Shown here: piece by piece, positions 34,693-42,933 of the stretch
Position numbering within the stretch: position 1 is the first letter of the stretch
How the letters are laid out: every line of letters starts with the position of its first letter
NCBI RefSeq assembly: GCF_902804475.1
Contig: NZ_CADCSU010000040.1
Coordinates: 1-64,000, forward strand
DNA: 64,000 nucleotides
Source: Flavobacterium bizetiae
Lineage (GTDB): Bacteria > Bacteroidota > Bacteroidia > Flavobacteriales > Flavobacteriaceae
Direction: 5' to 3'
Notes under the pieces: model-generated
The model's input: only the letters and a program-made list of their open reading frames with translations
Database searches by the model: none
What the model was told of the DNA's origin: nothing
Translations under genes and position numbers: made by a program

Positions 34693-36333
34693 ATGATTAA
34701 AAAACAAGTAACATCGCTATTATTATTGTTAGGCATTTTTGCCTTTGCACAAAAACCAATTTTTACAACTGCAAAAGTAAAAGCGGCAACAGTATATTTT
34801 AATGCTGCCGAAATTTCCCAAACAGCAACTGCAAATTTACCCGCAGGAACGAGCGAAATTATAATAAAAAATGTCGCAGTAAATCTAAATGAAAGTTCAA
34901 TACAAATAGGATCTCCATCTACAGTTACAGTTCTTTCGGTTCAGTTTATCAATAATTATATTTCAGAATATGATGCTGATACAAAATCTCCTGAATTAAA
35001 ACGAGTTAGAGATAGTATTGTAATCGTACAAAAAGAAATCCAGAAAGTAAATAATACTATCAACTCTGAAAATAAAACAATACAGCTTTTAGATAAAAAT
35101 CAGCAAATTTCAGGCGTAAATTCAGGTTTGAATGTAACTGAATTAATAAAAATGGTGGACTATTACAAAAACAAGCAAATCGAGATTGCCAATAACATTA
35201 ACAGTCTTTCAGAAAAACAACAAAAACTGAATGATTTACTTTATAAATTGCAAAGCAAGCTTGAAATCAATACTAATAAGGAAGAAAAAACGTCATCAGG
35301 CAAATTAATTATTCAGATTATGAATGATGTTGCAGGGATAGTTCCGTTGGATATTTCTTATTTAACAAATAATGCTTCCTGGACTCCTTTTTATGATTTA
35401 CGCGCCGAAAATGTTACGTCTCCAATCAATATGATGTACAAAGCACAAGTTGTTCAGAATACCGGAATTGACTGGAAAAAAGTAAAACTTACTTTGTCAA
35501 GTGGTACGCCGAACCAAAATAACCAGGCACCAATGTTAAGCTCATGGTTTTTGAGAGATAATGCTATTCAAAATGGCTACGGAATGCAAAGAAATAAAAT
35601 GAATCAGTTGCAAGGACGAGTTGCGGGACTTACTGTACAAAGCGACGATTTGAAGGAAGTTGTTGTAAGTGCGGCACCTATAATGAAAAAATCATCTGTT
35701 TCAGATTATACAACTGTCGAAGAAAACCAATTGAATGTTTCGTTTGATATTGATATTCCTTACGATATTTTATCAAACGGAAAAGTTCATAGCGTTTCTT
35801 TAAAAGAAATAAAATTACCTGCATCTTATAAATATTATGCTGCACCAAGAGTAGAAAACGAAGCTTTCCTATTGGCAGAAATTGCAGATTACAGTAAATA
35901 CAATTTATTAAGAGGCGAGGCTAATATTATTTTTGAAGGCATGTATGTTGGTAAAACTTTTATTGAGCCGAATCAAACTAGTGACACTTTGAATCTGAGT
36001 ATGGGACGTGATAAAAAGGTTTCGATAAAAAGAGAAAAAGTGGCGGATAAATCAGGAACTAAATTTTTATCGACCAAAAAAGAACAGACTTTTACTTTTG
36101 ATATTACAGTAAGAAACAATAAAAAGGAAGCAGTTGAATTGCTATTGAAGGATCAGTATCCATTAAGTACCAATAAAGAAATTGAGGTAGAATTACTGCA
36201 AAGTGACGGTGCAAAAGTAAATACTGAAACCGGAATATTAACCTGGCAATTACAACTGAAACCAAATGAAAACAAGAAATTCAGAATTAGTTACAGAGTT
36301 AAATATCCTAAAGATCAGAATTTAAATTTATAA
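34693..36333 (+). CDS. MuiA/DUF4139-family exported protein with a TonB-plug-like insert
   Basis: A 546-residue protein with a signal peptide (to about 20). The N-terminal domain (ITTAKVKAATVYFNAAEI-like start, about 24-95) is DUF4140; a coiled coil spans about 100-195; the DUF4139 beta domain follows from about 203 (VPLDISYLTNNASWTPFYDLR). Within it, residues 304-330 read NQLQGRVAGLTVQ and LKEVVVSA, phrases normally found at the plug junction of TonB receptors. MuiA was named as a mucoidy inhibitor; mechanism unclear. Confidence 0.82.
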   Translation: MIKKQVTSLLLLLGIFAFAQKPIFTTAKVKAATVYFNAAEISQTATANLPAGTSEIIIKNVAVNLNESSIQIGSPSTVTVLSVQFINNYISEYDADTKSPELKRVRDSIVIVQKEIQKVNNTINSENKTIQLLDKNQQISGVNSGLNVTELIKMVDYYKNKQIEIANNINSLSEKQQKLNDLLYKLQSKLEINTNKEEKTSSGKLIIQIMNDVAGIVPLDISYLTNNASWTPFYDLRAENVTSPINMMYKAQVVQNTGIDWKKVKLTLSSGTPNQNNQAPMLSSWFLRDNAIQNGYGMQRNKMNQLQGRVAGLTVQSDDLKEVVVSAAPIMKKSSVSDYTTVEENQLNVSFDIDIPYDILSNGKVHSVSLKEIKLPASYKYYAAPRVENEAFLLAEIADYSKYNLLRGEANIIFEGMYVGKTFIEPNQTSDTLNLSMGRDKKVSIKREKVADKSGTKFLSTKKEQTFTFDITVRNNKKEAVELLLKDQYPLSTNKEIEVELLQSDGAKVNTETGILTWQLQLKPNENKKFRISYRVKYPKDQNLNL

Positions 36334-36354
36334 TTAGGAATAGAATTCAAACAC

Positions 36355-36402
36355 AAATTCCACCAATTTTCACGGATTACTCTGTGTTAATTGGTGGAAT
36401 TT
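36355..36402. terminator. Hairpin between convergent DUF4139 and aldo/keto reductase genes
   Basis: 14-bp perfect arms (36355-36368 with 36389-36402), 20-nt loop, T-rich to the right. Likely the end of the plus-strand transcript. Confidence 0.65.
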
Positions 36403-36453
36403 ATTTTTATTTAAAACCCTTTTGTCAAGGTTTCACTGAAGTTTATTTTATAA

Positions 36454-37491
36454 TTAAGGCGCAGGATCTGGAATAATCGCCTGAACAGCTGCAATCTCAG
36501 TTAAAATTTCTTTTGATAAGAATACATCTACCGTGTCGATATTTTCTTTTAGTTGTTCCATTGTGGTTGCACCAATAATAGCACTTGTTAAAAACGGTTG
36601 TTGCAAAACAAATCCCATGGCAAGTTCTGTTAATGTCAGGCCATGCTTTTTAGCAATTTCCTGATACAATCTTGTGGCTTGCGTACATTGATCGCTATTG
36701 TAACGTGTATATTGTGGGAAAAGATTGATTCTCGCATTTGGATGTGCTTCTCCGGTTAAAAATTTACCCGTTAAAACTCCAAAAGCTAAAGGCGAATACG
36801 CCAATAAACCGACATTTTCATATTTAGAAATTTCGGCAGAACCTACTTCAAAAAGGCGATTTAATAAATTATAGGGATTTTGAACGGTTTTGATTCTTGG
36901 CAGGTTTTGATATTTGCTTTCTTCCAGAAAACGCATCATTCCCCAGGCGTTTTCGTTAGAAACACCAATGTGTTTTATTTTCCCTTCTTTGATTAATCCG
37001 TCAAAAGTTTCAAGGGTTTCTCTAAAATTATCTTCCCATTCCGCATCATGATTTTTAAAACCGCGTTGTCCGAAATAATTAGTTGGTCGTTCCGGCCAAT
37101 GCATTTGGTACAAATCGATATAATCTGTCTGAAGACGTTTTAAGCTATTTTCTAAAGCGTATTTTATACTTTCCGGAGAGAAATCGACTTTCTCACGCAT
37201 GTAGGTAAAATTAGGGTTTGGACCTGCAATTTTAGAGGCCAAAACTACTTTTTCGCGATTTCCGGTTTTTTTAAACCATGTTCCTATAATTTTCTCGGTA
37301 CTTCCGTAAGTGGCTTCATTTGCTGGAACAGAATACATCTCTGCAGTATCAAAAAAGTTAACGCCTCTTTCAAGTGCATAATCCATTTGTTGATGTCCTT
37401 CTGCTTCGGTATTTTGCTGCCCGAAAGTCATTGTTCCGAGATTTATTTTACTAACTTTTATGTCGGTGTTGGGTAGTGTCGTGTATTTCAT
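36454..37491 (-). CDS. Aldo/keto reductase (Tas-like)
   Basis: A 345-residue TIM-barrel reductase using NADPH. Catalytic set: Asp in FFDTAEMY, Tyr of the same motif, Lys in VVLASKI and His in YQMHWP. The insertion GSTEKIIGTWFKKTG and GQRGFKNHDAEWED between them are typical of the E. coli Tas subgroup. Length and C-terminal AIIGATTMEQLKENIDT are normal. It stands alone, with a repeat-rich region behind its promoter side. Substrate unknown. Confidence 0.88.
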   Translation of the reverse strand: MKYTTLPNTDIKVSKINLGTMTFGQQNTEAEGHQQMDYALERGVNFFDTAEMYSVPANEATYGSTEKIIGTWFKKTGNREKVVLASKIAGPNPNFTYMREKVDFSPESIKYALENSLKRLQTDYIDLYQMHWPERPTNYFGQRGFKNHDAEWEDNFRETLETFDGLIKEGKIKHIGVSNENAWGMMRFLEESKYQNLPRIKTVQNPYNLLNRLFEVGSAEISKYENVGLLAYSPLAFGVLTGKFLTGEAHPNARINLFPQYTRYNSDQCTQATRLYQEIAKKHGLTLTELAMGFVLQQPFLTSAIIGATTMEQLKENIDTVDVFLSKEILTEIAAVQAIIPDPAP

Positions 37492-37981
37492 TTTTTTTGA
37501 GTTGCTAAGTTTCTAAGGAACTAAGATTCTAAGTTTACAGCTTTTGAATTATAAAACTCAAAGATACGACGGGATTTTTCAAATGAAAATTGTACAAAAG
37601 TTAAAAAAATAATAAGACTTTATACAACTCCACGAGTAATAGATCTCTACAATATAGATGTCACCCCGCTGGGGCTTCTCTGAAAAAAAATGGTTTTTTT
37701 CTATAAATATGTTGTCCCGATGGGACTTAAATTGAATTCAATTTAGATTTTAAAATCGTAATTAAATATCCAATATAGCTCCAGAGGAGCGATATATTTA
37801 TAGCAACCATTAAAACCCGGCAATAAAGCTCCAGCGGAGCGGTATATTTATCTAATATAAATGTTACCCCGATAGGACTTAAATTGAATTCAATTTGGAT
37901 TTTACAAAAAAAGGCTCAAAGTAAAACTTTGAGCCTTTTAATAAAAAACTTAGAACCTTAGCACCTCAGTGTCTTAGCAAC
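37492..37981. repeat. 490-bp gap with palindrome cluster, direct repeat and terminator
   Basis: Contains CCCCgctGGGG (37664-37674), GTCCCgatGGGAC (37714-37726), GCTCCagaGGAGC (37778-37790) and GCTCCagcGGAGC (37828-37840). A 31-bp direct repeat appears at 37722-37752 and 37874-37904 with two differences. The outer ends hold CTAAG/CTTAG words. No coding sequence seen. Confidence 0.85.
37909..37939 (-). terminator. Terminator after the OmpA-family gene
   Basis: A 14-bp stem AAAAGGCTCAAAGT with its complement and a 3-nt loop, preceded by an A-run; 43 bp past the stop at 37982. Confidence 0.85.
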
Positions 37982-38926
37982 TTAGTTTATACTATTCAAC
38001 ATTTCAGCGATTTCATCTAATCTTGGTGTTAGGATGATTTCGATTCTACGGTTTTTGGCTTTTCCTTCCGGAGTTGCATTGCTTGCAAGTGGAGAAAATT
38101 CGCTACGGCCTGCTGCTGTTAGTTTTTGTTTGTTGATTTTAGCGTTTTCGCTTAAGATATTTACAATTGCTGTCGCTCTTTTGGTCGATAAATCCCAGTT
38201 GTTTGCAGTTGGTCCTGAACCTGCATACGGATCATCATCTGTGTGACCTTCGATAAGAACTGAAAGATCCGGATTGTCTCCTAATACTTTTCCTAATTCT
38301 ACAACGGCTTTTCTACCTTCGGTTCCAACGGCCCAGCTTCCTGAGTTAAAAAGTAATTTGTTCTCCATAGAAACATATACTTTTCCGTTTTTTTGTTCTA
38401 CTGTAAGACCTTTACCTTCGAAACCGTTTAGGGCTTTAGATAAAGTTTCTTTTAGTTTTTTCATTGCCTCTTCTTTGGCTGCAATCATGGCTTCAAGTTC
38501 GTTTAATCGGCTTGCTGTTTTATCCAGGCTTGCTTGCTCTTCGGCTAGTTTTTTTGATTTTGCTTCTAGTTGTGCTAACAATTCACGGTTTTTAGCCATG
38601 TTTTTCTCTAATGCATCGTTGCTGTTTTTCTCTAATGCATTGTATGAATCCTGCAAAACTTTGAATTTATTTTGTGCAGCTGCAAGATCTGCTTTTTGTT
38701 TGGCAAGATCGTCTTTTGTAGCACTAAGATCTTTTGTTAATTTATCGCGTTCTAATTCCAGTTCATTTTTTGCTTTTTGTAAATCGGCGTTTTGATCTGC
38801 GATTGAACGGTTTTCTTTTTTAAGATCTGAATATTTTGTTTCAAGATCGTTGTAAATTTTCTTGGATACGCATGAAGTCATAGACATTGCTACAACTAGT
38901 AATCCGATGGAGGCCTTTTTAATCAT
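37982..38926 (-). CDS. OmpA-family lipoprotein with coiled-coil stalk
   Basis: A 314-residue lipoprotein with lipobox Cys19 (MSMTSCVSKK). Residues about 25-170 are an uninterrupted Lys/Glu/Leu coiled coil. The OmpA C-terminal domain (about 185-300) has LLFNSGSWAV, LSVLIEGHTDDDPYAG and the peptidoglycan-binding NWDLSTKRATAIVNIL and KNRRIEIIL motifs. It would tether the outer membrane to the cell wall at a distance set by the stalk. Confidence 0.9.
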   Translation of the reverse strand: MIKKASIGLLVVAMSMTSCVSKKIYNDLETKYSDLKKENRSIADQNADLQKAKNELELERDKLTKDLSATKDDLAKQKADLAAAQNKFKVLQDSYNALEKNSNDALEKNMAKNRELLAQLEAKSKKLAEEQASLDKTASRLNELEAMIAAKEEAMKKLKETLSKALNGFEGKGLTVEQKNGKVYVSMENKLLFNSGSWAVGTEGRKAVVELGKVLGDNPDLSVLIEGHTDDDPYAGSGPTANNWDLSTKRATAIVNILSENAKINKQKLTAAGRSEFSPLASNATPEGKAKNRRIEIILTPRLDEIAEMLNSIN

Positions 38927-38940
38927 ATTACTTTTTGGTT

Positions 38941-39181
38941 TTTATTTTTGGGGCGCATTAATAATTCAGAATTTCTTGTTTAACGGTGAGCCCTAGCCCT
39001 GATGGGAGCGGCATCCTTTTGTGGCGGGGTTCGCCACAAAAGATATAGTGGACAGCAGGAAATAGCTCCTTAAAATTAAATTTTCAATCCCGAAGCCTCA
39101 GGATAAAATCCAAATTCCAAAATAGCTAGATAATACTTGTACTAAAACCCGCTATTCTCTCAACAAGAACAATACCAAAGT
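38941..39181. repeat. Spacer with a dispersed-type hairpin element
   Basis: 38989-39070 starts GCCCTAGCCCTGATGGGAGC and ends GGAAATAGCTCC; in its middle lies an 11-bp hairpin (39016-39026 with 39032-39042). From memory, this phrase occurs between genes in many Flavobacterium genomes. Then 39087-39120 is a copy, in reverse, of 48019-48052. Confidence 0.7.
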
Positions 39182-39943
39182 TTACTCGATTTCGACTAAA
39201 ACCGGGCAATGATCTGAATGTACGGCATCCGGAAGTATTACGGCGCGTTTTAATCGATGCTGCAAAGAGTCGCTTACCAAATTGTAATCGATACGCCAGC
39301 CTTTGTTGTTTCCTCTGGCTCCGGCGCGGTAACTCCACCATGAATAATGATGCGGATCTTTATTGAAATGACGGAAACTGTCGACAAAACCAGATTTCAT
39401 AAATGCGTCAAGCCAGGCGCGTTCTGCGGGTAAGAATCCTGAAACCGTTTTGTTACGAACAGGATCGTGAATATCTATGGCTTCGTGGCAAATATTATAA
39501 TCGCCACAAATGATTAAATTAGGTATTGTTAGCTTTAGCTCGTTAACATAGGTTTGAAAGTCATCCATAAACATAAATTTATGGTCTAAACGTTCGATAT
39601 TGGTTCCTGACGGAAGGTATAAACTCATTACTGAACAATCGTCGAAATCGGCACGAAGGTTACGTCCTTCGAAATCCATATGTTGAATTCCGGTTCCGTA
39701 CACCACATTATTGGGTTTTATTTTAGATAAAATCGCCACTCCGCTATACCCTTTTTTGGTAGCGGGATAATAATATTGATATGGGTAACCTGCAGCAGTA
39801 ATATCATTTACAGGAATTTGCTCTTCGGTGGCTTTTATTTCCTGAAGACAAATAACATCCGGATTAGCGTGTTGCAACCATTCGATGAAGCCTTTAGTTA
39901 TTGCGGCACGTATTCCGTTTACATTATAAGAAATAATTTTCAT
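39182..39943 (-). CDS. xth: Exodeoxyribonuclease III
   Basis: AP endonuclease and 3'-5' exonuclease of base-excision repair, 253 residues. It has the family sequence: MKIISYNVNGIRAA, DVICLQEIKATEEQIP (metal Glu), GYSGVAILSK, the ICGDYNICHEAIDI motif and the SDHCPVLVEIE C-terminal His. Full length. A TACATTTG box lies 20 bp before the start. Confidence 0.95.
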   Translation of the reverse strand: MKIISYNVNGIRAAITKGFIEWLQHANPDVICLQEIKATEEQIPVNDITAAGYPYQYYYPATKKGYSGVAILSKIKPNNVVYGTGIQHMDFEGRNLRADFDDCSVMSLYLPSGTNIERLDHKFMFMDDFQTYVNELKLTIPNLIICGDYNICHEAIDIHDPVRNKTVSGFLPAERAWLDAFMKSGFVDSFRHFNKDPHHYSWWSYRAGARGNNKGWRIDYNLVSDSLQHRLKRAVILPDAVHSDHCPVLVEIE

Positions 39944-39963
39944 TAGTGTTTTTTTTTGGATTT

Positions 39964-39971
39964 CAAATGTA
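39964..39971 (-). promoter_or_regulatory. TACATTTG -7 box of xth
   Basis: CAAATGTA on the plus strand, 20 bp before the xth ATG. Confidence 0.45.
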
Positions 39972-40023
39972 ATAAAAAAGTGGAAAGTTTATGTTGGAAA
40001 CAACGAAAAGTAGACTTTTTTGT

Positions 40024-40031
40024 TATCTTTG
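40024..40031 (+). promoter_or_regulatory. TATCTTTG -7 box of olsF
   Basis: TAnnTTTG match 30 bp before the olsF ATG; the nearest good TTG (39994) is 27 bp away, a little far. Confidence 0.4.
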
Positions 40032-40061
40032 TTCGCTGCTCTAATAAATTAAAAATAGTAC

Positions 40062-41864
40062 ATGGGTTTAGTTACCGCGAAAGAAGTTGCAAAGGCAATA
40101 AATGTTGAGAAGTACGGAGTTCTTGGTACTTTTTCAGGCTGGATTCTCATGAAGGTCCTTAAAATTTCTACCCTTAATAAAATTTACGATCATAATAAAC
40201 ATTTAGAAGACGTTGCGTTTTTGAACGGAGTATTGGATGAATTGCAAATTAAATTCGAAATTCCGGAAGAAGATTTAAAACGTTTGCCTAAAGATGGCGC
40301 TTATATTACCATTTCAAATCATCCGCTTGGAGGAATTGATGGTATTTTGCTATTGAAATTAATGCTCGAAAGAGAACCAAATTTCAAGATCATCGCTAAC
40401 TTTTTATTACACCGCATTGTTCCGCTAAAAAAATACATCATGCCGGTGAATCCTTTTGAGAATCATAAGGATGCCAAATCGAGCGTAGTTGGAATTAAAG
40501 AGACTTTGCGTCATTTAAGTGACGGAAAACCGTTAGGAATTTTCCCTGCCGGGGAAGTTTCGACTTACAGAGACGGAAAATTAGTAGTAGACAAACCATG
40601 GGAAGAAGGCGCTCTAAAATTGATTAGAAAGGCTAAAGTTCCGGTTGTACCTATTTATTTTCATGCTAAAAACAGTAGATTGTTTTATTGGTTGTCTAAA
40701 ATTGATGACACTTTAAGAACTGCAAAATTACCATCGGAATTGCTTACGCAAAAAGACCGTGTAATTAAGGTACGTATTGGTAAACCAATTTCTGTAAACG
40801 AGCAAAACGAAATTGAATCGTTTGAAGAATACTCTGAATTTTTAAGAAAGAAGACGTATATGCTGGCCAATCCTTTCGAAAAGGACCATAAATTATTGGA
40901 CACAGCAAGTTTAAAAATACCAAAAGCGCCTAAAAAAATCGTAACGCCGGCAAGTGAATCAAAAATGATTGACGAAGTTAATGCGTTAAGAAACAGCGAT
41001 TGCCGTTTATTACAAAGTAAAAATTACGAAGTATTTTTTGCAAGAGCGAAATCTATACCGAATATCCTGCACGAAATTGGCCGTTTGCGCGAAATCACTT
41101 TTCGTGAAGTGGGTGAAGGAACCAATGAATCTATCGACTTAGACCAGTTCGACCAGTATTATCACCATATGTTTTTATGGGATGAGGATACTAAGAAAAT
41201 TGCTGGTGCTTATCGTATGGGATTGGGTTCTGAAATTTACCCTAAATACGGAATTGAAGGTTTCTATTTGAATGATTTATTTAGATTCGAACCTGAATTG
41301 CATGATATGATGCACAAATCGATCGAAATGGGTCGTGCGTTTATTATCAAAGAATATCAGCAAAAACCAATGCCTTTGTTCTTGTTGTGGAAAGGTATTA
41401 TTCATACTACTTTACGTTATCCTGAGCATAAGTATTTGTTGGGTGGAGTAAGTATTAGTAATCAATTCTCTGATTTCTCTAAATCATTGATGATTGAGTT
41501 CATGAAGTCGAATTATTACGATCCGTATATCGCGCAATACATTCACCCAAAGAAAGCATATAAAGTAAAACTGAAAGATGCTGATAAAGATTTTATCTTT
41601 GATGAGGCGGAATCTGATTTAAACAAATTCGATAAAATTATTGACGAATTAGAACCAGGAAATTTACGTTTGCCTGTTTTAATTAAAAAATACATCAAGC
41701 AAAATGCACGTGTTGTCGCTTTTAACGTCGATCCTTTGTTTAACAATGCCGTAGATGGTTTAATGTACATTAGAATCGCAGATATTCCTGAAAGCACTAT
41801 GAAACCTGTTATCGAAGAGTTTCAAATAGAATTGGAACGTAAATTATCTGAGAAGGAAGATTAG
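40062..41864 (+). CDS. olsF: Bifunctional ornithine lipid synthase (OlsF type)
   Basis: A 600-residue fusion. The N-terminal half is a PlsC-like O-acyltransferase (SNHPLGGIDG near residue 90, FPAGEVSTYRDGKL near 166); the C-terminal half (about 310-500) is a GNAT-fold hemolysin-like acyltransferase (FFARAKSIPNILHEIGRLRE, AGAYRMGLGSEIYPKYGIEGF). This order is that of OlsF, which makes ornithine lipids from ornithine in one protein and is known from Flavobacterium and Serratia. These are membrane lipids without phosphorus. Single gene, ending at a strong terminator. Confidence 0.85.
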   Translation: MGLVTAKEVAKAINVEKYGVLGTFSGWILMKVLKISTLNKIYDHNKHLEDVAFLNGVLDELQIKFEIPEEDLKRLPKDGAYITISNHPLGGIDGILLLKLMLEREPNFKIIANFLLHRIVPLKKYIMPVNPFENHKDAKSSVVGIKETLRHLSDGKPLGIFPAGEVSTYRDGKLVVDKPWEEGALKLIRKAKVPVVPIYFHAKNSRLFYWLSKIDDTLRTAKLPSELLTQKDRVIKVRIGKPISVNEQNEIESFEEYSEFLRKKTYMLANPFEKDHKLLDTASLKIPKAPKKIVTPASESKMIDEVNALRNSDCRLLQSKNYEVFFARAKSIPNILHEIGRLREITFREVGEGTNESIDLDQFDQYYHHMFLWDEDTKKIAGAYRMGLGSEIYPKYGIEGFYLNDLFRFEPELHDMMHKSIEMGRAFIIKEYQQKPMPLFLLWKGIIHTTLRYPEHKYLLGGVSISNQFSDFSKSLMIEFMKSNYYDPYIAQYIHPKKAYKVKLKDADKDFIFDEAESDLNKFDKIIDELEPGNLRLPVLIKKYIKQNARVVAFNVDPLFNNAVDGLMYIRIADIPESTMKPVIEEFQIELERKLSEKED

Positions 41865-41884
41865 ACATAAATCTTATATAAAAT

Positions 41885-41922
41885 AAAAAAACTCATAAGC
41901 CTGAAACTTATGAGTTTTTTTT
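41885..41922. terminator. Bidirectional terminator between olsF and DUF2752 gene
   Basis: Stem ACTCATAAG with CTTATGAGT, 7-nt loop, A-run left and T-run right, between convergent genes. Confidence 0.88.
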
Positions 41923-41928
41923 TATGTT

Positions 41929-42402
41929 TTAAAACCAAATCGATTGGTGTAATATATCATCAAAAGAATTATTTCTAACAAATAGAACTAATCGTATCAA
42001 ATGATAAAAGGCGAGGAAATAAGCCATATTATAGGCCAATTTTCTATTGTATAAAAGTCCTGTAAAATATTCTTTTTTGGTTATAATTTCTGTGGTCAAT
42101 ATAATAATGGTCAACCAGCAAAATAAAATAACAAACGGTCCTAAAATATGATAACTAACACTTTTATAAATATCTCCCTGATAGAAATACACCAGTGATT
42201 TTGTTATACCACAACCAGGACAAGGAAATCCTGTAACCATTTTGAAAGGACAAAACGACTGATCTGTCTCTAAATGGTCGTTGTGATTGTTAAGCATCAA
42301 GAAAAACGGAATTATCAGTGTAATTGCTGCACCGATAATTCCGTAAACTTTACGCTTTACTCTGCTATTATTTGTATAATCTGTTGATATCACCTTGTAC
42401 AA
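41929..42402 (-). CDS. DUF2752 membrane protein
   Basis: A 157-residue membrane protein with the family signature CPFKMVTGFPCPGCGITKS (about 51-69), helices near 20-37, 85-102 and 118-140. DUF2752 proteins are small membrane proteins of unknown role with conserved cysteines. Its start overlaps the DUF4234 gene by 35 bp, an unusually long overlap; no later ATG would keep the first helix. Confidence 0.8.
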   Translation of the reverse strand: MYKVISTDYTNNSRVKRKVYGIIGAAITLIIPFFLMLNNHNDHLETDQSFCPFKMVTGFPCPGCGITKSLVYFYQGDIYKSVSYHILGPFVILFCWLTIIILTTEIITKKEYFTGLLYNRKLAYNMAYFLAFYHLIRLVLFVRNNSFDDILHQSIWF

Positions 42403-42751
42403 TCATTGCTGCTGCCATAGGAAAGAAAAGTCCTAACACAATTAATAAAGTAGATTGATCTTTTTGAAGTTCACCTGTTTTTTCGTAAACTTTTGGCAAT
42501 GCTTCTTTTCCTGCTAAGTAGTAAAAATAAATATTTACCGGCATACAACACCCTGCAAAAATTGCAATTGGCTGAGAAATAACTTCTTTTTTAGCTACAG
42601 CATTAAAAACCTCTGCAACTTTAATATTCCAATAAATTAAATATAAACCACAAGTTAAAAAGCCGAAAACCAATACCATTATTGGATCTACTTTAAATAC
42701 CGGAATTTGTTCATTAAAATCATTAAACGTTTCTTTAAAATTATTTTCCAT
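42368..42751 (-). CDS. DUF4234-like membrane protein
   Basis: A 127-residue protein with about three helices. LVFGFLTCGLYLIYWNIKVAE (first helix) is the typical start of DUF4234-type proteins. The stop lies inside the next gene. Pairs of such proteins with DUF2752 are, as I recall, common in Bacteroidota. Function unknown. Confidence 0.7.
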   Translation of the reverse strand: MENNFKETFNDFNEQIPVFKVDPIMVLVFGFLTCGLYLIYWNIKVAEVFNAVAKKEVISQPIAIFAGCCMPVNIYFYYLAGKEALPKVYEKTGELQKDQSTLLIVLGLFFPMAAAMIVQGDINRLYK

Positions 42752-42933
42752 TTTTATTATTAAAAATTAATTGGTTAATTCCTACTCTTCGGATTTTCGG
42801 CTACTCCTTATTTAGAAACAATATTATTAAAAATTAATATTAAAAACTAATAATCGCCTGGAAATTGTACAGAAAAAACTCGTTATAAAACTCTAAAAAT
42901 AATACAAGCCGCCTGGGTTCATTTTTACTGCAC

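Noticed and set aside
37660..37905. CRISPR-like array in the palindrome cluster
   Set aside because: Spacing and repeat lengths are irregular, repeats are palindromic and there are no cas genes.
38274..38795. Long plus-strand frame opposite the OmpA-family gene
   Set aside because: It is antisense to the coiled-coil part, whose Lys/Glu codons create open Phe/Ser-rich frames. No start context and no family.
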